Positions 31,800 to 43,408 are shown, counted from the first letter of the stretch. The stretch: 64,000 nucleotides of DNA from Notolepis coatsorum (GCA_963971535.1 OZ020589.1:71332843-71396842); one strand, 5' to 3'. Made by a program: numbers and translations. The notes: generated from the letters alone by a model not told the origin.

Positions 31800-31952
31800 T
31801 GCATTGCCACTAAGCCTCGGGCAGCGCTATTATTTAAGAATACATTGACTGTATCATATGCCCAGCCTCGGGCAGCGCTATTATTTAAGAATATGTTGAC
31901 TGTATGCCCAGCCTCGGGCAGTGCTATTATTTAAGAATACGTTGACTGTATG
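31800..31952. repeat. Three tandem copies of a 45-50 bp unit
   Basis: Unit: GCCTCGGGCAGCGCTATTAT, then TTAAGAATA and a TTGACTGTAT end, repeated at about 31814, 31864 and 31911. A single copy in reverse is at 8051-8105. Confidence 0.8.
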
Positions 31953-32277
31953 GAAAAAAAATGTATATAAAAAAAAATATATATATTAGTACTCCTGTCA
32001 ATCTTTAAGACACAAGACATTCTCCAGGATAGATTATGTTTTTGCATCCCCTAGACTATTTGATAAATATGAGGTGGAAATGGTTCCCAATGCATTATCA
32101 GATCACTGCTATTTACTACTAAAAGGATAATTTGGTATACTGTCATCCCGGGCCCCAAGATGGCGATTTAACTCGAAATTGCTGAAAAACAATGAATTCA
32201 CTACACAATTCAAAGAAGCACTTGTTTAATTCCTGCGGGAGAATGCAGAATCGACACAGGACCCCAGAATATTATGG

Positions 32278-33000
32278 ATGTCGGTAAAGGGATTTATCAA
32301 GACTTTCACAGATACCTTTTCTTCCAAACTACGTAAGAATCGTTGCTCAAAACTGGCAGAGCTGGAAACGCTTTACGCTTCGTTATTTTCCTCTTTACAA
32401 TACAACTACTCGGATCGATTGGAATCTCAAATTGATGTGTTAAAAAAAGAGATTAACGCCATTTTAAAACAACAATCTGAATTTCTAATACGTAACACAA
32501 GACAACATTATTACTTTCATGGTTCTAAACCAAGTCACCTACTAGCTATGCAGATACGAGCCAACACAAAATGTGCAGATATCCCTACTATTAAGGCCCA
32601 GCAAGGACTTGTTACAGACCCCAAAAAAATCAACGAGACATTCAAAAAGTTTTACTCCAACTTGTACAAATCAGAAATGGCCTTCGATCAAAACAAAATG
32701 GATATATATCTTAATAAAATTAACCTACCTAAACTATCAGAGGAAGACGCTAAACAATTAGAAACACCCATCACAATAGAGGAACTTAGGGAGGCTATAT
32801 CAGAAATGAAAATTGGTAAGGCTCCTGGAAGGGACGGTATCCCACCAGAATTGTACCTCTCATGCTGGTATGTAATTGGACCCCTATTACTTAATATGAT
32901 TTTATACTCAATCAAAGGGGAATTTTAATAAGATTGACAATATTGCACTTATAACTGTCCTCCTAAAAAAAGACAAAGACCCCACCGATTGCGGTAGTTA
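32278..33000 (+). pseudogene. LINE ORF2, first reverse-transcriptase part
   Basis: The open frame 32278-32928 includes QHYYFHGSKPSHLLAMQIRA, ITIEELREAISEMKIGKAPG and RDGIPPELYLSCW, which is reverse transcriptase block 1. A T-run at about 32922-32927 shifts the frame. After it the next frame reads IALITVLLKKDKDPTDCGS up to 33000, where the DNA transposon begins. Upstream (32120-32260) there are two in-frame stops. Confidence 0.8.
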
Positions 33001-33996
33001 AGTGGTCTGCACACGGCGGTCGCCTGGCGATGTGATCACCTGTCGCTCAATGATAATCGCTTAGCCCCCCACACCAGAGGCGACCGTTCTCAGGTATAAT
33101 GAGATGCATAAGCTATGTGTCGCTCTGTTTAGCTGGGGGTGTTTCCCCCCGGGAGATATAGGAGGACGGACCGCCGGCCGGGACCGGACGTTAGTTTGTC
33201 GTGAAGCGAGCGTATATATAATTAGCAGGTAGCTGTGTTGTGCGTTACGAGAGAGTATTAACCTGTAAAACCCATATTGAGCTGGAATTAAACCACCATA
33301 TACGATTACAACCTCTCCTCCTTCTTCCTGACATTACTGCATGCCTGATCGCTACGATACGTTCACTACCACCGATTGGACAAGTATTGTTATGCAGCTG
33401 CTGAAAGTGTTTTTTTTTCACGGAAGACGCAAACTGTTTTATTCTCAACCATAATTTTCTTTGGACAATAAACCTTACAAACTACATCAGCTGCAGCCTG
33501 GACATTAAACTCTGTCAACATCCACAACTTATTTTGTTACCCGAGTATTAAAACGGTGCATCGTGGGGCATTGTTCATTTATTAGTAATGACAAGCGGCC
33601 GCCGGCCACTATAGCTTCTCAAACTAACGTTATTTATTTAAATTGTTCCCGTTAATAATAATGAACATAACCTTATGTAGCATGGTAATAATACGTAGAT
33701 TGATCAATGAATGTATTGATACATTAAAGGTGTACAAATGATACACCAGTAGAACTTCTGCAGTACTTCTGTAGAAGTCATGTTATTTCCTCATTGTCCT
33801 TGTGCCGTCGCCTCCAAAAATAGGATCGAGGCGATATTTAGCGAGGCGACAGAAATATCTGCGCGACTGTCGCTTCAAAATCTCCTGCCATGTGGGTTCT
33901 CTCATTCATAACAATGGAGGCGATCCAATTCTGCCGGTCGGCTCGCTAAAAAAAATCGCTCGCCTGGCTAAAATCGCTCGCCGTGTGGGGACCCCT
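33001..33996. mobile_element. Non-autonomous DNA transposon (PIF/Harbinger-like) inside the LINE
   Basis: Ends: AGTGGTCTGCACACGGCGG at 33001 and, reversed, AGGGGTCCCCACACGGCGAG at 33996. Flanked by TTA at 32998-33000 and 33997-33999, the 3-bp target type of PIF/Harbinger. Inner sequences repeat GGCGA and ATCGC motifs. A second copy with the reverse order of internal landmarks is at 58606-59550. No transposase frame is present. Confidence 0.7.
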
Positions 33997-35554
33997 TTAT
34001 AGACCCTTGAGTCTCCTCGGAACCGATATCAAGCTTTATTCCAAGGTATTAGCCATCAGACTTCAAAAGCATATGACAACTTTAGTTTATCCGGATCAGA
34101 CTGGCTTCATAAGAGGCTGCTTGATCACGGATAATATAAGATGGTTACTACATGTGCTAGATGCCAGCAAGGATGTCAACCCACCTATAGCAATGCTGTC
34201 CCTGGATGCGATGAAAGCCTTTGATAGGTTGGAATGGTCTTATTTATGGGCAGTACTAGAAAGGATGGGGTTAGGAAACGGATTCATTGATATGATAAAA
34301 GTATTATACAAAGACCCATCGGCCATGATCACAACAGGTATAATTATTACCTCCGGAATTTTTCCGGTATCGCGCTCCTCCAGACAGGGTTGCCCTCTTA
34401 GTCCCGGACTATTCGCTTTATCATTAGAGCCTTTAGCACAGTATATAAAACAATCCCAATCCATAGAACCAATCTCAATCAAGGGCACACAACATCATAT
34501 TAGTTTATATGCGGACGACGTAATATTGTTCATGGAAAACCCGACCACCTCAATGCCTCATCTTCTCAAGTTGATTGATGACTTTGGCAATCTATCGGGA
34601 TTTAGGATAAATTGGCCAAAGTCGGCCTTCCTACCACTTAACACCCTTGCAAAGAATATACTCCTTCCAGGAAAAATACCAATGGTAAAACACTTCAGAT
34701 GTTTAGGAGTTGAGGTATTCCCTACTATAAACCAAACAGTGAAGTACAATTACACAAAAGTCCAAGATAAGATCAATTACGACTTTGACAGGTGGTCCAA
34801 ACTAAAAGATTCAGTACAGGCCCGAGTATCAATAGTTAAGATGGATGTCTTACCTAGAATCAACTTCATTAGCTCAATGTTACCGCTACCCCCTCCTGAT
34901 GGTTACTGGAAAAAATTACACTCCACCGCATATAAATTTGTTTGGAATAATAAACCTCCAAGAATAAAAAGATTCACCGCACAGAGAAACAAAGCCGACG
35001 GTGGATTAGCATTCCCAGACTTTTACCACTATTTTAAAGCGTACTCTTTAAGACCACTGACAACCTGGTTTGACTCCCAAGCATCAGTATCCTGGAGAAA
35101 CTTAGAAGAAAAGATAGTAGCACCACATAGACTGCAGGACATAGTATACACCAAACTATCAATTAAGCAATGCGAAGTGAAATTTGGCCCTCTTATTACA
35201 CATGTGATTCGGTTATGGCGAGAAACACAAAAAAAATATACTAACCAACATAATTGGCATAGCCATACTCCCCTATTCAATAACAATGCACTCCTTATTG
35301 GGAAACGACCTATCAGATACCCCAAATGGGAAAAGCAGGGCATACATACATTGAGAGATGTTTTCAACAAACAGGGTTTTTGTAGCTATCATGATATACA
35401 TAAAAAATTTAACCTCACCAGTTCCACATATTATTTCTACGCACAGTTATTAAAATGTTTGAAGGCACATGGAGTCCCATTAAAAATACCAATTAAGCAT
35501 CACAGATATCACAAATTCTTCTATGAAAGAGACATCGAGAGGATTCGTATCTGA
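33997..35554 (+). pseudogene. LINE ORF2, reverse-transcriptase core
   Basis: The frame resumes with YRPLSLLGTDIKLYSKVLA. It continues with ALSLDAMKAFDRLEW, SRQGCPLSPGLFALSLEPLA and HISLYADDVILFM, the reverse transcriptase A, B and C blocks with the YADD catalytic box, and then thumb-region motifs (KHFRCLGVEVFP). The frame stops at 35554 because of a shift near 35530; the following frame has a TGA at about 35606. All three catalytic aspartates are present, but the copy is broken elsewhere. Confidence 0.88.
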
Positions 35555-35630
35555 TTTTTATCATCACTTACTAACGTCTTCGTATGAAATCCTTCCCCTA
35601 GACTCAGTATGAAGGAGGGATATACCATAT

Positions 35631-36179
35631 TTGGAAGTAGATTTTGATTGGCAAGAAGTCTGGGCAAACGTTCGAATTGCATCACGCAACCCGGATCATC
35701 AACAAATTTATCTTAATTATATTCACAGGACATACCTGACTCCTATAAGATTGAACAGAATGGGACTTAGACAAGATTCTATATGTTCTTTATGTACAAA
35801 TGGTGATGAGGGTACATTTATGCATATGTATTGGGATTGCCCACCTGTTAAGAAATTCTGGGAAGAAGTGACCCTGCAATTATCAGAATTCTTACTTCTG
35901 AATATACCTGTACATCCCTCTGTATTGCTGTTGAATGATGTCTTTCAGTATGCAGCCCCTATACAGCTAAAGAGACTAGTTTTATCCGGTCTTACAGCTG
36001 CTAAAAAGCTGATAGCTTCACGATGGATTCAACCGGAAAAGATTTGCCGGAAGGTATGGATTCTTACCTATCTCGATGTGATTTATCTAGAGATATCTAC
36101 AGCAAGAATTTTAGGTATCAGTGAAAATAACATTGCAATTTGGTTAGAAGTGGTGGAGAGAATAAAAGCTAGCATATGA
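35631..36179 (+). pseudogene. LINE ORF2 C-terminal region
   Basis: Contains YLNYIHRTYLTPIRLNRMGL, DSICSLCTNGDEGTFMHMYW, DCPPVKKFWEEV and a helical end to 36179. The CxxC..HxxxxC pattern (SLCTNGDEGTFMHMYWDC) is the C-terminal zinc-finger-like motif of Tx1/L1-type proteins. It continues the LINE after a frameshift and a TGA. Confidence 0.85.
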
Positions 36180-36914
36180 ATTGTAGTTCCTGGTTAGAAA
36201 CAAATGAAAATGGATGGATTATCCAAGTGGGGGTCCGGGGGGGGGGGAGCGAGCAAGAGCATATGTATGTATTGTATTGTATTGCAAGTATTAGGTATAT
36301 ATATCCCGTAAACTACATTTATATTGATTTGAAATGTATAATCCTGTGATTTACTTAGGATATTTACTGTTAATGCTTGTGTGTCTAAATTTATGTTATG
36401 TTTAAAAAAAAATTAAATTAAATTATCTTTAGGGGGGGGGGGGCCTCACGTTTAAATCTCACACAGGGCCTCGTATTTCTCCCAGACGGCACTGAATGCG
36501 CTGCAACACAACTAACACAAGAGGCGAACAAAAAACGCTCATGGACCTCAGTCGTTGACTGCTCGCTTGTGTCGTTTGTTGGATTAGTGTTGGATTATTT
36601 GGGCTCGCCAAACAAACGATCAAAACGTACACGGACCCGCGGTCTGTTGACTGAGTCGCTTATGTTGTCGCTGTGTGTCAGACTCTGGATTCTTTCGAAC
36701 ACCCGCCCACCTCTACCTCTGATTGGCTTACCATGACATTTTACTCAACCTCAGCCAATCGCGCACACTGCCCACACTAACCAAGGAAAAAAAGTATTGC
36801 TTCTCGGCGCAGAGATCTGTCTGATGAAAAAAAACAGCTTCAATCATAGTAACGCGCCGCATTTTTTGGCAGTAACAGTAACGCTGTTATTAAGATTGGA
36901 AGAGTAATCCGTTA

Positions 36915-37359
36915 GAGCAAGGCACTCACCACCAATGCAGGAGACGCTGGGTTCGAGCCCAGCTCTCCGCATTGCATTCAGCTTTGCTGGTCGTTCATAC
37001 TAATACATTTGGCAGTATTAGGGGGTGGGAAGCTGATGGGTGGGGATAGGACGTTGTGGACAGCGACTCCTACAGGTCGGTTGGTGCGCCTGCGCAGTAG
37101 AATCAGGAAGCGACGGGGGCGGCGTCCCTCCAAAGCGCAGACCCCCGATGCTGAAAGATCGCGCTGTGTAGGTGAAAAGATGCGACGGCTGCTACCTCGA
37201 GTACCGGAGGGGACTCGTGCAATGTATGGCATCGTTCACATTACAGCCGGCTTGTGGGAGGCATGGCCAAACAGCGTTCGAGACAGGGGAGGGTAGAATT
37301 GGACGATACGAAATTGGGATGGGAGAAAAATAGAAAATGGGAGAAGTAGAAAAAAAAAA
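36915..37359 (+). mobile_element. SINE copy, 5'-truncated
   Basis: Starts inside the tRNA-like head (GAGCAAGGCACTCACC), keeps the B-box-like GGTTCGAGCCC near 36951 and the whole body shared with the other two copies, and ends in a poly(A) run at 37350-37359. Body divergence from the copy at 48462 is clearly higher than between the other two copies. The flanking duplication is imperfect. Confidence 0.8.
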
Positions 37360-37428
37360 GATTACTCGTTACTGAAAAAACGTACGCCGAACGCCGTTAT
37401 TTATAACGCCCCGTTATTCCCATCACTG
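37360..37428. mobile_element. Right end of a hAT-like element
   Basis: The complement begins CAGTGATGGGAATAACGGGG and continues into CGTTATAAATAACGGCG, an end form of fish hAT MITEs. The SINE at 36915 is inserted next to it. The left end is not identified; related GTAACG motifs are at 36860-36890. Confidence 0.5.
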
Positions 37429-37429
37429 A

Positions 37430-38015
37430 ATGTCACAGTATGATGTCATAAATCAAACATTCTAGAACATTTGTGATGTCACAGTATGATGTCATAATCA
37501 AACATTCTAGAACATTTGTGATGTCACAGTATGATGTCATGATGTCACAGATACTATACTTATACTGTAAAATATACTATACTGTACTTCTACTGTAAAC
37601 AGATACTATACTGTGCGTCTACTGTAAAAAGATAATATACTGTACTTATTCTGTAAAAATATACTATACTGTACTTCTACTGTAAACAGATCATATACTG
37701 TACATCTACTGTAAAAAGATAATATACTGTACTTCTACTGTAAAAAATATACTATACTGTACTTCTACTGTAAACAGATAATATACTGTACCTCTACTAT
37801 AAACAGATACTACACTGTACTACTGTAAACAGATACTATACTGTACTTCTACTGTAAACAGATACTATACTGTACTTCTACTGTAAACAGATACTATACT
37901 TTGTAAACAGATACTATACTGTACATCTACTGTAAACAGATACTATACTGTACTTCTACTGTTAAACAGATACTATACTGTACTTCTACTGTAAACAGAT
38001 ACTATACTATATAGA
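37430..38015. repeat. Two adjacent minisatellites
   Basis: First, about 2.5 copies of a 46-bp unit (TGTCACAGTATGATGTCATA and AATCAAACATTCTAGAACAT), to 37545. Then about 15 copies of a 29-bp unit (AGATACTATACTGTACTTCT then ACTGTAAAC) to 38015, with variants lacking parts of the unit. Confidence 0.88.
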
Positions 38016-41000
38016 TACAGATACTTTTAAAGCTCGACGTGAACGGACATGTTTTGGGAGGACCCGTGTCTCCCAAACTTTCTTGGCTGTTTTCTTATAC
38101 GTTATTTAAAAAATATATTTTTAGCCATTGATCTTAACTGATCATTGTGACTTTATTGCTTTTATCGTTTATGCTGTTGGTTTTATGTGACTCTGACTTG
38201 ATGTGATCTAAACTAGCGGGGCTTGTTGTTGTCATAGCTACAGCTAAACGCTACCGGCTAATGCTAACCTAGCTAGGCTTGCCTTTAGCCTGGTGGCTAA
38301 GATAGCTATTGGACCGTTGTGTACACTGTTCTGTTCCGTTAGTGGCTCTGCTTGGCATCACACTGCACTCGCTCGCGTACGTGCACGCGCACTGAATAAA
38401 CCACAAATGTACCTTTAATACCAGTATTAGTCTGACCACACCCCTCATCAGCTTACCTTCATAAGCAGGTGTGTGGTCACCTGCTCTCCTCCTTCTCGCT
38501 TTCACCACAAGGAAGTGCCTCGGTAGTACCCCACTTGACGTGTTGTTGTTAGGGGAAAGGTAGTTAGTTTACAAGGAGTGATACGTTGACATCATATCTT
38601 TATTTTCTCTCTCACTATTTTTCGAGAAAATACTGCGATATTGTCTTCGTACTGGAGTGTCTAGAAGATGATGATCATTCTAAAAACCCTCCACCGGTTT
38701 TCGTATTGGGAGCACGCCGCTGCATGCTTCTCAACTGCAGTTCCTTGCTGTGTTTGTTGGGGTGAAACCTGTCAGGCCACAGCTGAACTGTCGGACATGC
38801 CGCTGTTGTGAGAAGCGGTGCGTTCCAGGTTGGGTGAGTAGTGTTTGCTGGCGGGCTCCACTTGTCTGTTAGTGCTATGGGGGCTACTTGACAAAGTTTA
38901 TGGAAACCGGCCCTAGGCTAGGGTCCTTTGTTCAGCCACCTAGGCGACAGAAGGCCTTGGTCTGAAGACCATTATAGTTTTAACTAGTGGGCCGCGACCA
39001 TTGACACTGGTGATCCCTGTGTGTTCTGGACGAGTGGATTCTCTCTGTCACCGTGTTAAGGCCCCATCTTTCATATCCAAATGAGAGTATTCCTTCACGA
39101 GGGGATATGTGCATGTAATGTGCGATAGCGGCAGATTCATGTTCAAAGTCAGCTACACAGGCCAGTTGGTACTGTGCTGATTCCGTCGGGTGTGGTAAAG
39201 TCACCGTTGTGAAGCGGTGTTGACATCTTGTTTTCTCTCTTCTCTTAAAAAGTGAGGAGAGGTTCAGAACGGCGGCCTGTCTGGGTGAGTGTTATGTCAT
39301 TGTTTACATGTTCATAGCTTACGGTTAGCCAGTCAGCTGTTAACTGCTGCGTTAGCCTGCTGGATCGCTGCATGGCCTGCTTAGGGCCTACTATTAGCCA
39401 GTCAGCTGTTAGCTGCGGGGCTAGCATGTCGTGGTCGCTAGGTAACCATGGCTGGCGCGGGGTAGCTTAGCTTCTCGCGCGCCGCCGTGAGCTCGCTTCT
39501 GATCGCGTGCGTCGTTAGCTCGGCGTCTCGCAAGCAGAAGCAGTAGCACCCGAACGGTTGGAGCGGCCGTTAGCTTGATGCTATTCTGTTGAACGTGCTT
39601 TGATTTTAACATGTTTTACACTCTTGACCGCGACGTCATCCTTGACAGGGGATGTTTCGTCGACCCTGCCCTGAGCCTGGACGGCAAGGTTGCATCAACG
39701 GGGGACTGTAGTACGGGTTGGGGCGGTGACGCTACCCAGTTCGGACAACACAGGAGCGGCTGTGTTCCTACGGTGTCTGTGACTGCACTTCGCTGATCTG
39801 CGTTCCGGGTAGGAACGGGGTTGACCAGACCTCATAACACGTCTTCTGGTTTTACTTTGCTAAATGTATTGTGAATAACGGTGTTTTTTCCCAAAACGTG
39901 TGTTGTTGCAATGCATTTAGGATACGTTGCGGGTTATGTGTGAGCTTCTTTTTGTCACTGGCAGTTAGCTTCTCCGTGCAAATCGGGATGTAATGATCTG
40001 GTTGTTGTGTGAGAAACATCATGGTGTTTATATGTACCGTGTACTCACAACTAAGGTAACTAACCTATGAAGCTATGCTTGGTGACAAGTGAGTAAAAGA
40101 ATGTTCTTTCTCAGACTGTAATGACAATGAACAGTGTGTTCACACATTAACAGGTTTTCCTGTTTTAACTGGCCGTATTGAGGGTAAAATAGGAGGATTG
40201 TGTTTCCCCCCCGGTTCCCTGGGGACTTTTTCATCCTCCTATCAGACATGTTGTGCATTAATTGTGTCTTTTGTGTGGTAGGGATACGATGTAACTCTTA
40301 GCTTGATTGCTGAGGTTGTGCTAAATCTGCTGGAGAAACTTATTTCCTAAAGGGAAATTGGTTTGGTTGCTGTCATGTGTGCTTAGCAAGGCCTGTGGTC
40401 GATACTAATCAAGAATGATGTATTCTCTCATTGTGAAAAAAACGGCGTTCCTCTGTTGAGTGTTTTTGCCATTTTTAATTTTTTTTTGTAGGTGATGATG
40501 GGTTGTGTGTGTCATGTGACCTACAACTGGGTTGTACTGGCCACAGAAGCACATGTGTATGTTGGACCGGGGTTCTTAGAGCCCTCTCTATTCTGTGTTT
40601 TTCCTTAGTAAAAATCAGATAGCAGGTTAGCTCATGCGCTGTGTGGAGCTGTGAAACGCTTCATAGAGCTGACTATGACTGTGTCATATTCTCTTTTTGT
40701 CGTTACATCGTATCATGGGTGTGGGGTCGTAAAGGGGTGAACTGGTAACCTTTCCTCTCCCCATTGTTCTGTCGGTCAGGGGTACACCCCCTGTCCTTCA
40801 AGGTTCCCGTCACGTGGCGGTTCGGCACGTTACGGGGGGGGGGGGAGGGAGTTCCTGGTCCCACGGCCTGGTATATTGGGCGTGTGCACCGCAGGAATTC
40901 CCCCGCCATAGAGTACGTCACCGTGCGCGTCTCTGTTGGTAGGACTTCCGTGTGCTGTTCAGGTCCATGTGATGGGAGGGTGGTGGGATGTAAAAATGTG

Positions 41001-41708
41001 AACATTTTTTACCCCGGCTGTGTAGACTGGGATACATACTGTTGATGCTTCCTTCTTTCTATTCCAGAAGTGTTGGAGTTAGGGAGTGTCACACCCCTCT
41101 TGTCGTTCCCCTGGGCGCCTTGGGGATTCAATGACAGGTCTAAATAGCCTGTTCATTGATGGGGGTGTGTCCCGACGCACGTATAGTGCTAGCTCGCTGT
41201 AAACAGGCGATTGACTGGCACGCCTTGGTTGCTTGTGGTTGAAACAGCGTTTTTATAAAGCAACTGAGATGGGGGTTTTTCCTCTTCCGACGACCACATC
41301 CCATGACCTGGGTGGGTTGTCGACGGATTCTCGTTCATGTCTGGGGGATGATGACGGGATGGATCTGAACATATGTGGTGGGGTCTCACGCCCTTGGGGT
41401 GGGCCACCAGGCGCGGTTCGTCCGAACGTCTGGGTGGCGCCTTCTTTTCATGTTAAGATCAACACGCATATCTGCCCTTCTCCTGGAGTAGGCATGTCGG
41501 CGTGGTTAGGGCACGGGACTGGTTCTGGTCACGCTGGTCCAGATCAGTTGAACCCGTTGTCCGCCGGGGATGCAGATCTGCTGTTCTGGTACCCTGAGGG
41601 ACTTGGGCTTTTTTCAGGGGGAAAAATGCCAGGTCGGTCTGGGTGTCACAGGGTTAAGCGCTATGGAGACCCTGGTTGGGTATGTTTTTACTCAGCACTG
41701 TCGTCATG

Positions 41709-41827
41709 GCTTACAGCCATGCCATTCTGTACGCGCTCGATCTCGTCGGATCTCGGCCGCTACACAGGTTGGTCCTGGTTAGTACTTGGTTGGGAGACCG
41801 CCTGGGAATACCAAGTACGGTGTGCTT
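41709..41827 (+). pseudogene. 5S rRNA-derived sequence 1
   Basis: Aligns along its full 119 bases with vertebrate 5S rRNA: GCTTACAGCCATGCC at the start, GATCTCGTCGGATCTCGG in the middle, then CCTGGTTAGTACTTGGTTGG and GAGACCGCCTGGGAATACC. The 3' half, which contains the C-box of the internal promoter, is best preserved. The A-box region (CCGCTACACAGGTTGG) is changed. It has no T-run terminator, so it is not a normal 5S gene. Confidence 0.85.
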
Positions 41828-42483
41828 AGGGGCTGGTTCTCCATTATTTTTCGCTCCTCTCTCACGCATGGCGAAGAGGGGCCTGTGGGGGTGGTTTTTT
41901 GACCTCCTCTGGTGACCCTGTGCTTCCCGTACCGCCAGGCCCGGTCCGAAGTGATGTTTGCGACCCGTAGGCCTGGGTTAACCCTTTTTGGAAACTGAAA
42001 CACTTGTACTGCGGTATAGCCGGTGTATACCCGCAGGTGTGTTTTGGAGTTTTTTCTTGAGGGGTTATAGGAACAACCACCGCATTGGGTAACACCGAGG
42101 TGGTTGATTCCCTGGTGTGTTGGTGCAGTGTCAACTCCCGGGTTCACCGTTTGAGGGTGCCCCTGCACGTTCATGACGTCTGCCAATCGTGTCAGCCTTC
42201 TCTGCCTCGACCCCTCTGGGTGGGGGTTTTTAAATGGAGGCTTGGTCATGCAACAACGCCAGCATACGCCCCTTCCGCCGGGGCAGCTGTGTTCAGCTGT
42301 CCCCTCTGGCGCCTGTCTCGTCCGCAGTCTCCAGGCTAGGGTTAACAGCCTGTTGCCTGGTTTTTCCCCGGTGCGCTGCCTGCTTCCGTTGGTTAACCTT
42401 TTTTGTGTGCTTACGGCCATGCTGACTGTTCTGCAGGGTCAGTGTGCCAGGCGGTGTACTGTTGGGGGGACGGGGCCCGCTCG

Positions 42484-42592
42484 GCTTACGGCCATACCGA
42501 CCTGAACACGCCCGATCTCGGAAGCTATGCAGGTTCTGGCCTGGTTAGTACTTGGTTGGGATACCGCCTGGGATTACCAGGTGCAGTAACTG
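42484..42592 (+). pseudogene. 5S rRNA-derived sequence 2
   Basis: Starts GCTTACGGCCATACCGACCT, continues GAACACGCCCGATCTCGGAA, CTGGTTAGTACTTGGTTGGG and ATACCGCCTGGGATTACCAG. Compared with standard 5S it lacks about ten bases in the middle (one copy of the GATCTCG duplication) and the usual T-run after the 3' end. Both copies have the same strand and are 775 bases apart, yet their flanks are unrelated, so they are not a conventional tandem 5S array. Confidence 0.85.
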
Positions 42593-43118
42593 GGGGGCCT
42601 TTGTCCGAATACGCTGGCGATGTGGGGGGCGGGGCACTACGTGCCCACCTGGTGGGGTCTTGATGCTGGCATCATGGACTTCTCCGGGCCCCCATTCCAG
42701 GGAGTCCAGTCCTTTTGGTGGGTCTGGGTCTTCCTTCGCGCTCCGCTGCTACGGCCTTGCCACGGGGTTGGGTTTGCCCTTGACCCCGTGATTCTGGGGG
42801 CAGTAACGAGGTTGTTCCTCCGTTCGTTCCCGGGTGGCATGCGGGTTGTGCGTGTGTGTAGTCGTGGGGTCAAGCCACGGTCTGCTCACCCTGTGCGTTA
42901 AGTTGCTTGAGTGCCTCTTCGCACGGTCGGGTCCGTCGCCTTCCCGTGAAGCCCCTAATAGGGGGGATGCCCTCCATTAGGGGGGGTCGGGGGGGCTCGG
43001 CTCTCCCTGTTCTGATGGTTTTGGGGGGCTGTCAGCGGGGTGTATTTGTCAGCCAGCGGCTCCGCTTGGCCTCCCATTGTGCAGTGTGATGCCAAGCAGA
43101 GCCACTAACGGAACAGAA

Positions 43119-43408
43119 CGATAGGTTATGACTATAACCAAGTTCTGTCAGTTAGTGGTGACGCTTGGCATCAGACGGCCGCTGCAGCCCTTGACCTCAC
43201 CTTGTGGTGAAAGCTTGGGAAGGAGGAGAGCAGGTGACCACACACCTGCTTATGAAGGTAAGCTGATGAGGGGTGTGGTCAGACTAATACTGGTATTAAA
43301 GGTACATTTGTGGTTTATTCAGTGCGCGTGCACGTACGCGAGCGAGTGCAGTGTGATGCCAAGCGTCACCACTAACTGACAGAACTTGGTTATAGTCATA
43401 ACCTATCG
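43119..43408. mobile_element. 290-bp foldback element
   Basis: Begins CGATAGGTTATGACTATAAC and ends with its complement. The outer arms (about 55 bp each) are near-perfect inverted repeats sharing CCAAGTTCTGTCAGTTAGTG. The core GTTCTGT-nn-GTTAGTGG-nnnn-GCTTGGCATCA is shared with the 38-bp ends of the adjacent 4.8-kb segment. The start is itself palindromic (GGTTATGACTATAACC). Such inverted, internally palindromic ends recall DIRS-type retroelements, but this is inference only. Confidence 0.65.

Larger units (their letters stand above)
31985..36400 (+). mobile_element. Tx1/L1-like LINE, 5'-truncated, split by a DNA transposon
   Basis: Order of parts: end of the endonuclease domain (32015-32125: SRIDYVFASP and later ALSDHCYLLL), linker and start of reverse transcriptase (32278-33000), an inserted 996-bp element (33001-33996), the rest of the reverse transcriptase (from 33997), and a C-terminal zinc-finger region (35631-36179). 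The 3' end is A-rich (about 36400). Several frameshifts and stops show it is dead. Motif layout is that of fish L1/Tx1 LINEs. Confidence 0.82.
28672..36494 (+). mobile_element. Outer hAT-like element with nested insertions
   Basis: The left end CAGGGCCGCCTC at 28672 is matched by the complement of the right end, CAGTGCCGTCTG (36494). Flanks CCTGCGCT (28664-28671) and AATGCGCT (36495-36502) agree at 6 of 8 positions, fitting an old hAT TSD. Unique body parts are 28672-28703, 30751-31984 and about 36400-36494. The rest consists of an inner hAT (28704-30750) and a LINE (about 31985-36400). A second copy of the body is at 7914-12310 in reverse. Confidence 0.6.
38328..43119. mobile_element. 4.8-kb segment bounded by perfect 38-bp inverted repeats
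   Basis: 38328-38365 (starts GTTCTGTTCCGTTAGTGGCT) is the exact reverse complement of 43082-43119. The left arm continues to about 38519 with sequence that is inverted relative to 43200-43350 of the adjacent foldback. The interior is G- and T-rich on the plus strand, lacks long conserved frames and contains two 5S rRNA-like sequences. No transposase, reverse transcriptase or recombinase motif was found. The frames at 41233-41829 (+) and 41779-42420 (-) have no recognisable motif. It could be a large non-autonomous foldback or a DIRS-like derivative; this is uncertain. Confidence 0.6.

Noticed and set aside
37430..38015. CRISPR-like or origin-type iterons
   Set aside because: Tandem units without spacers in a transposon-rich vertebrate setting; an ordinary minisatellite is the simpler explanation.
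41233..42420. Long open frames on both strands (198 and 213 codons) as possible protein genes
   Set aside because: They overlap each other and the 5S-like sequence 1, have Gly/Pro/Arg-rich composition driven by GC content, and show no recognisable motif.
41709..42592. Functional 5S rRNA gene cluster
   Set aside because: Both copies deviate at many positions, one lacks about ten internal bases, neither is followed by a T-run terminator, and the spacers are unrelated.
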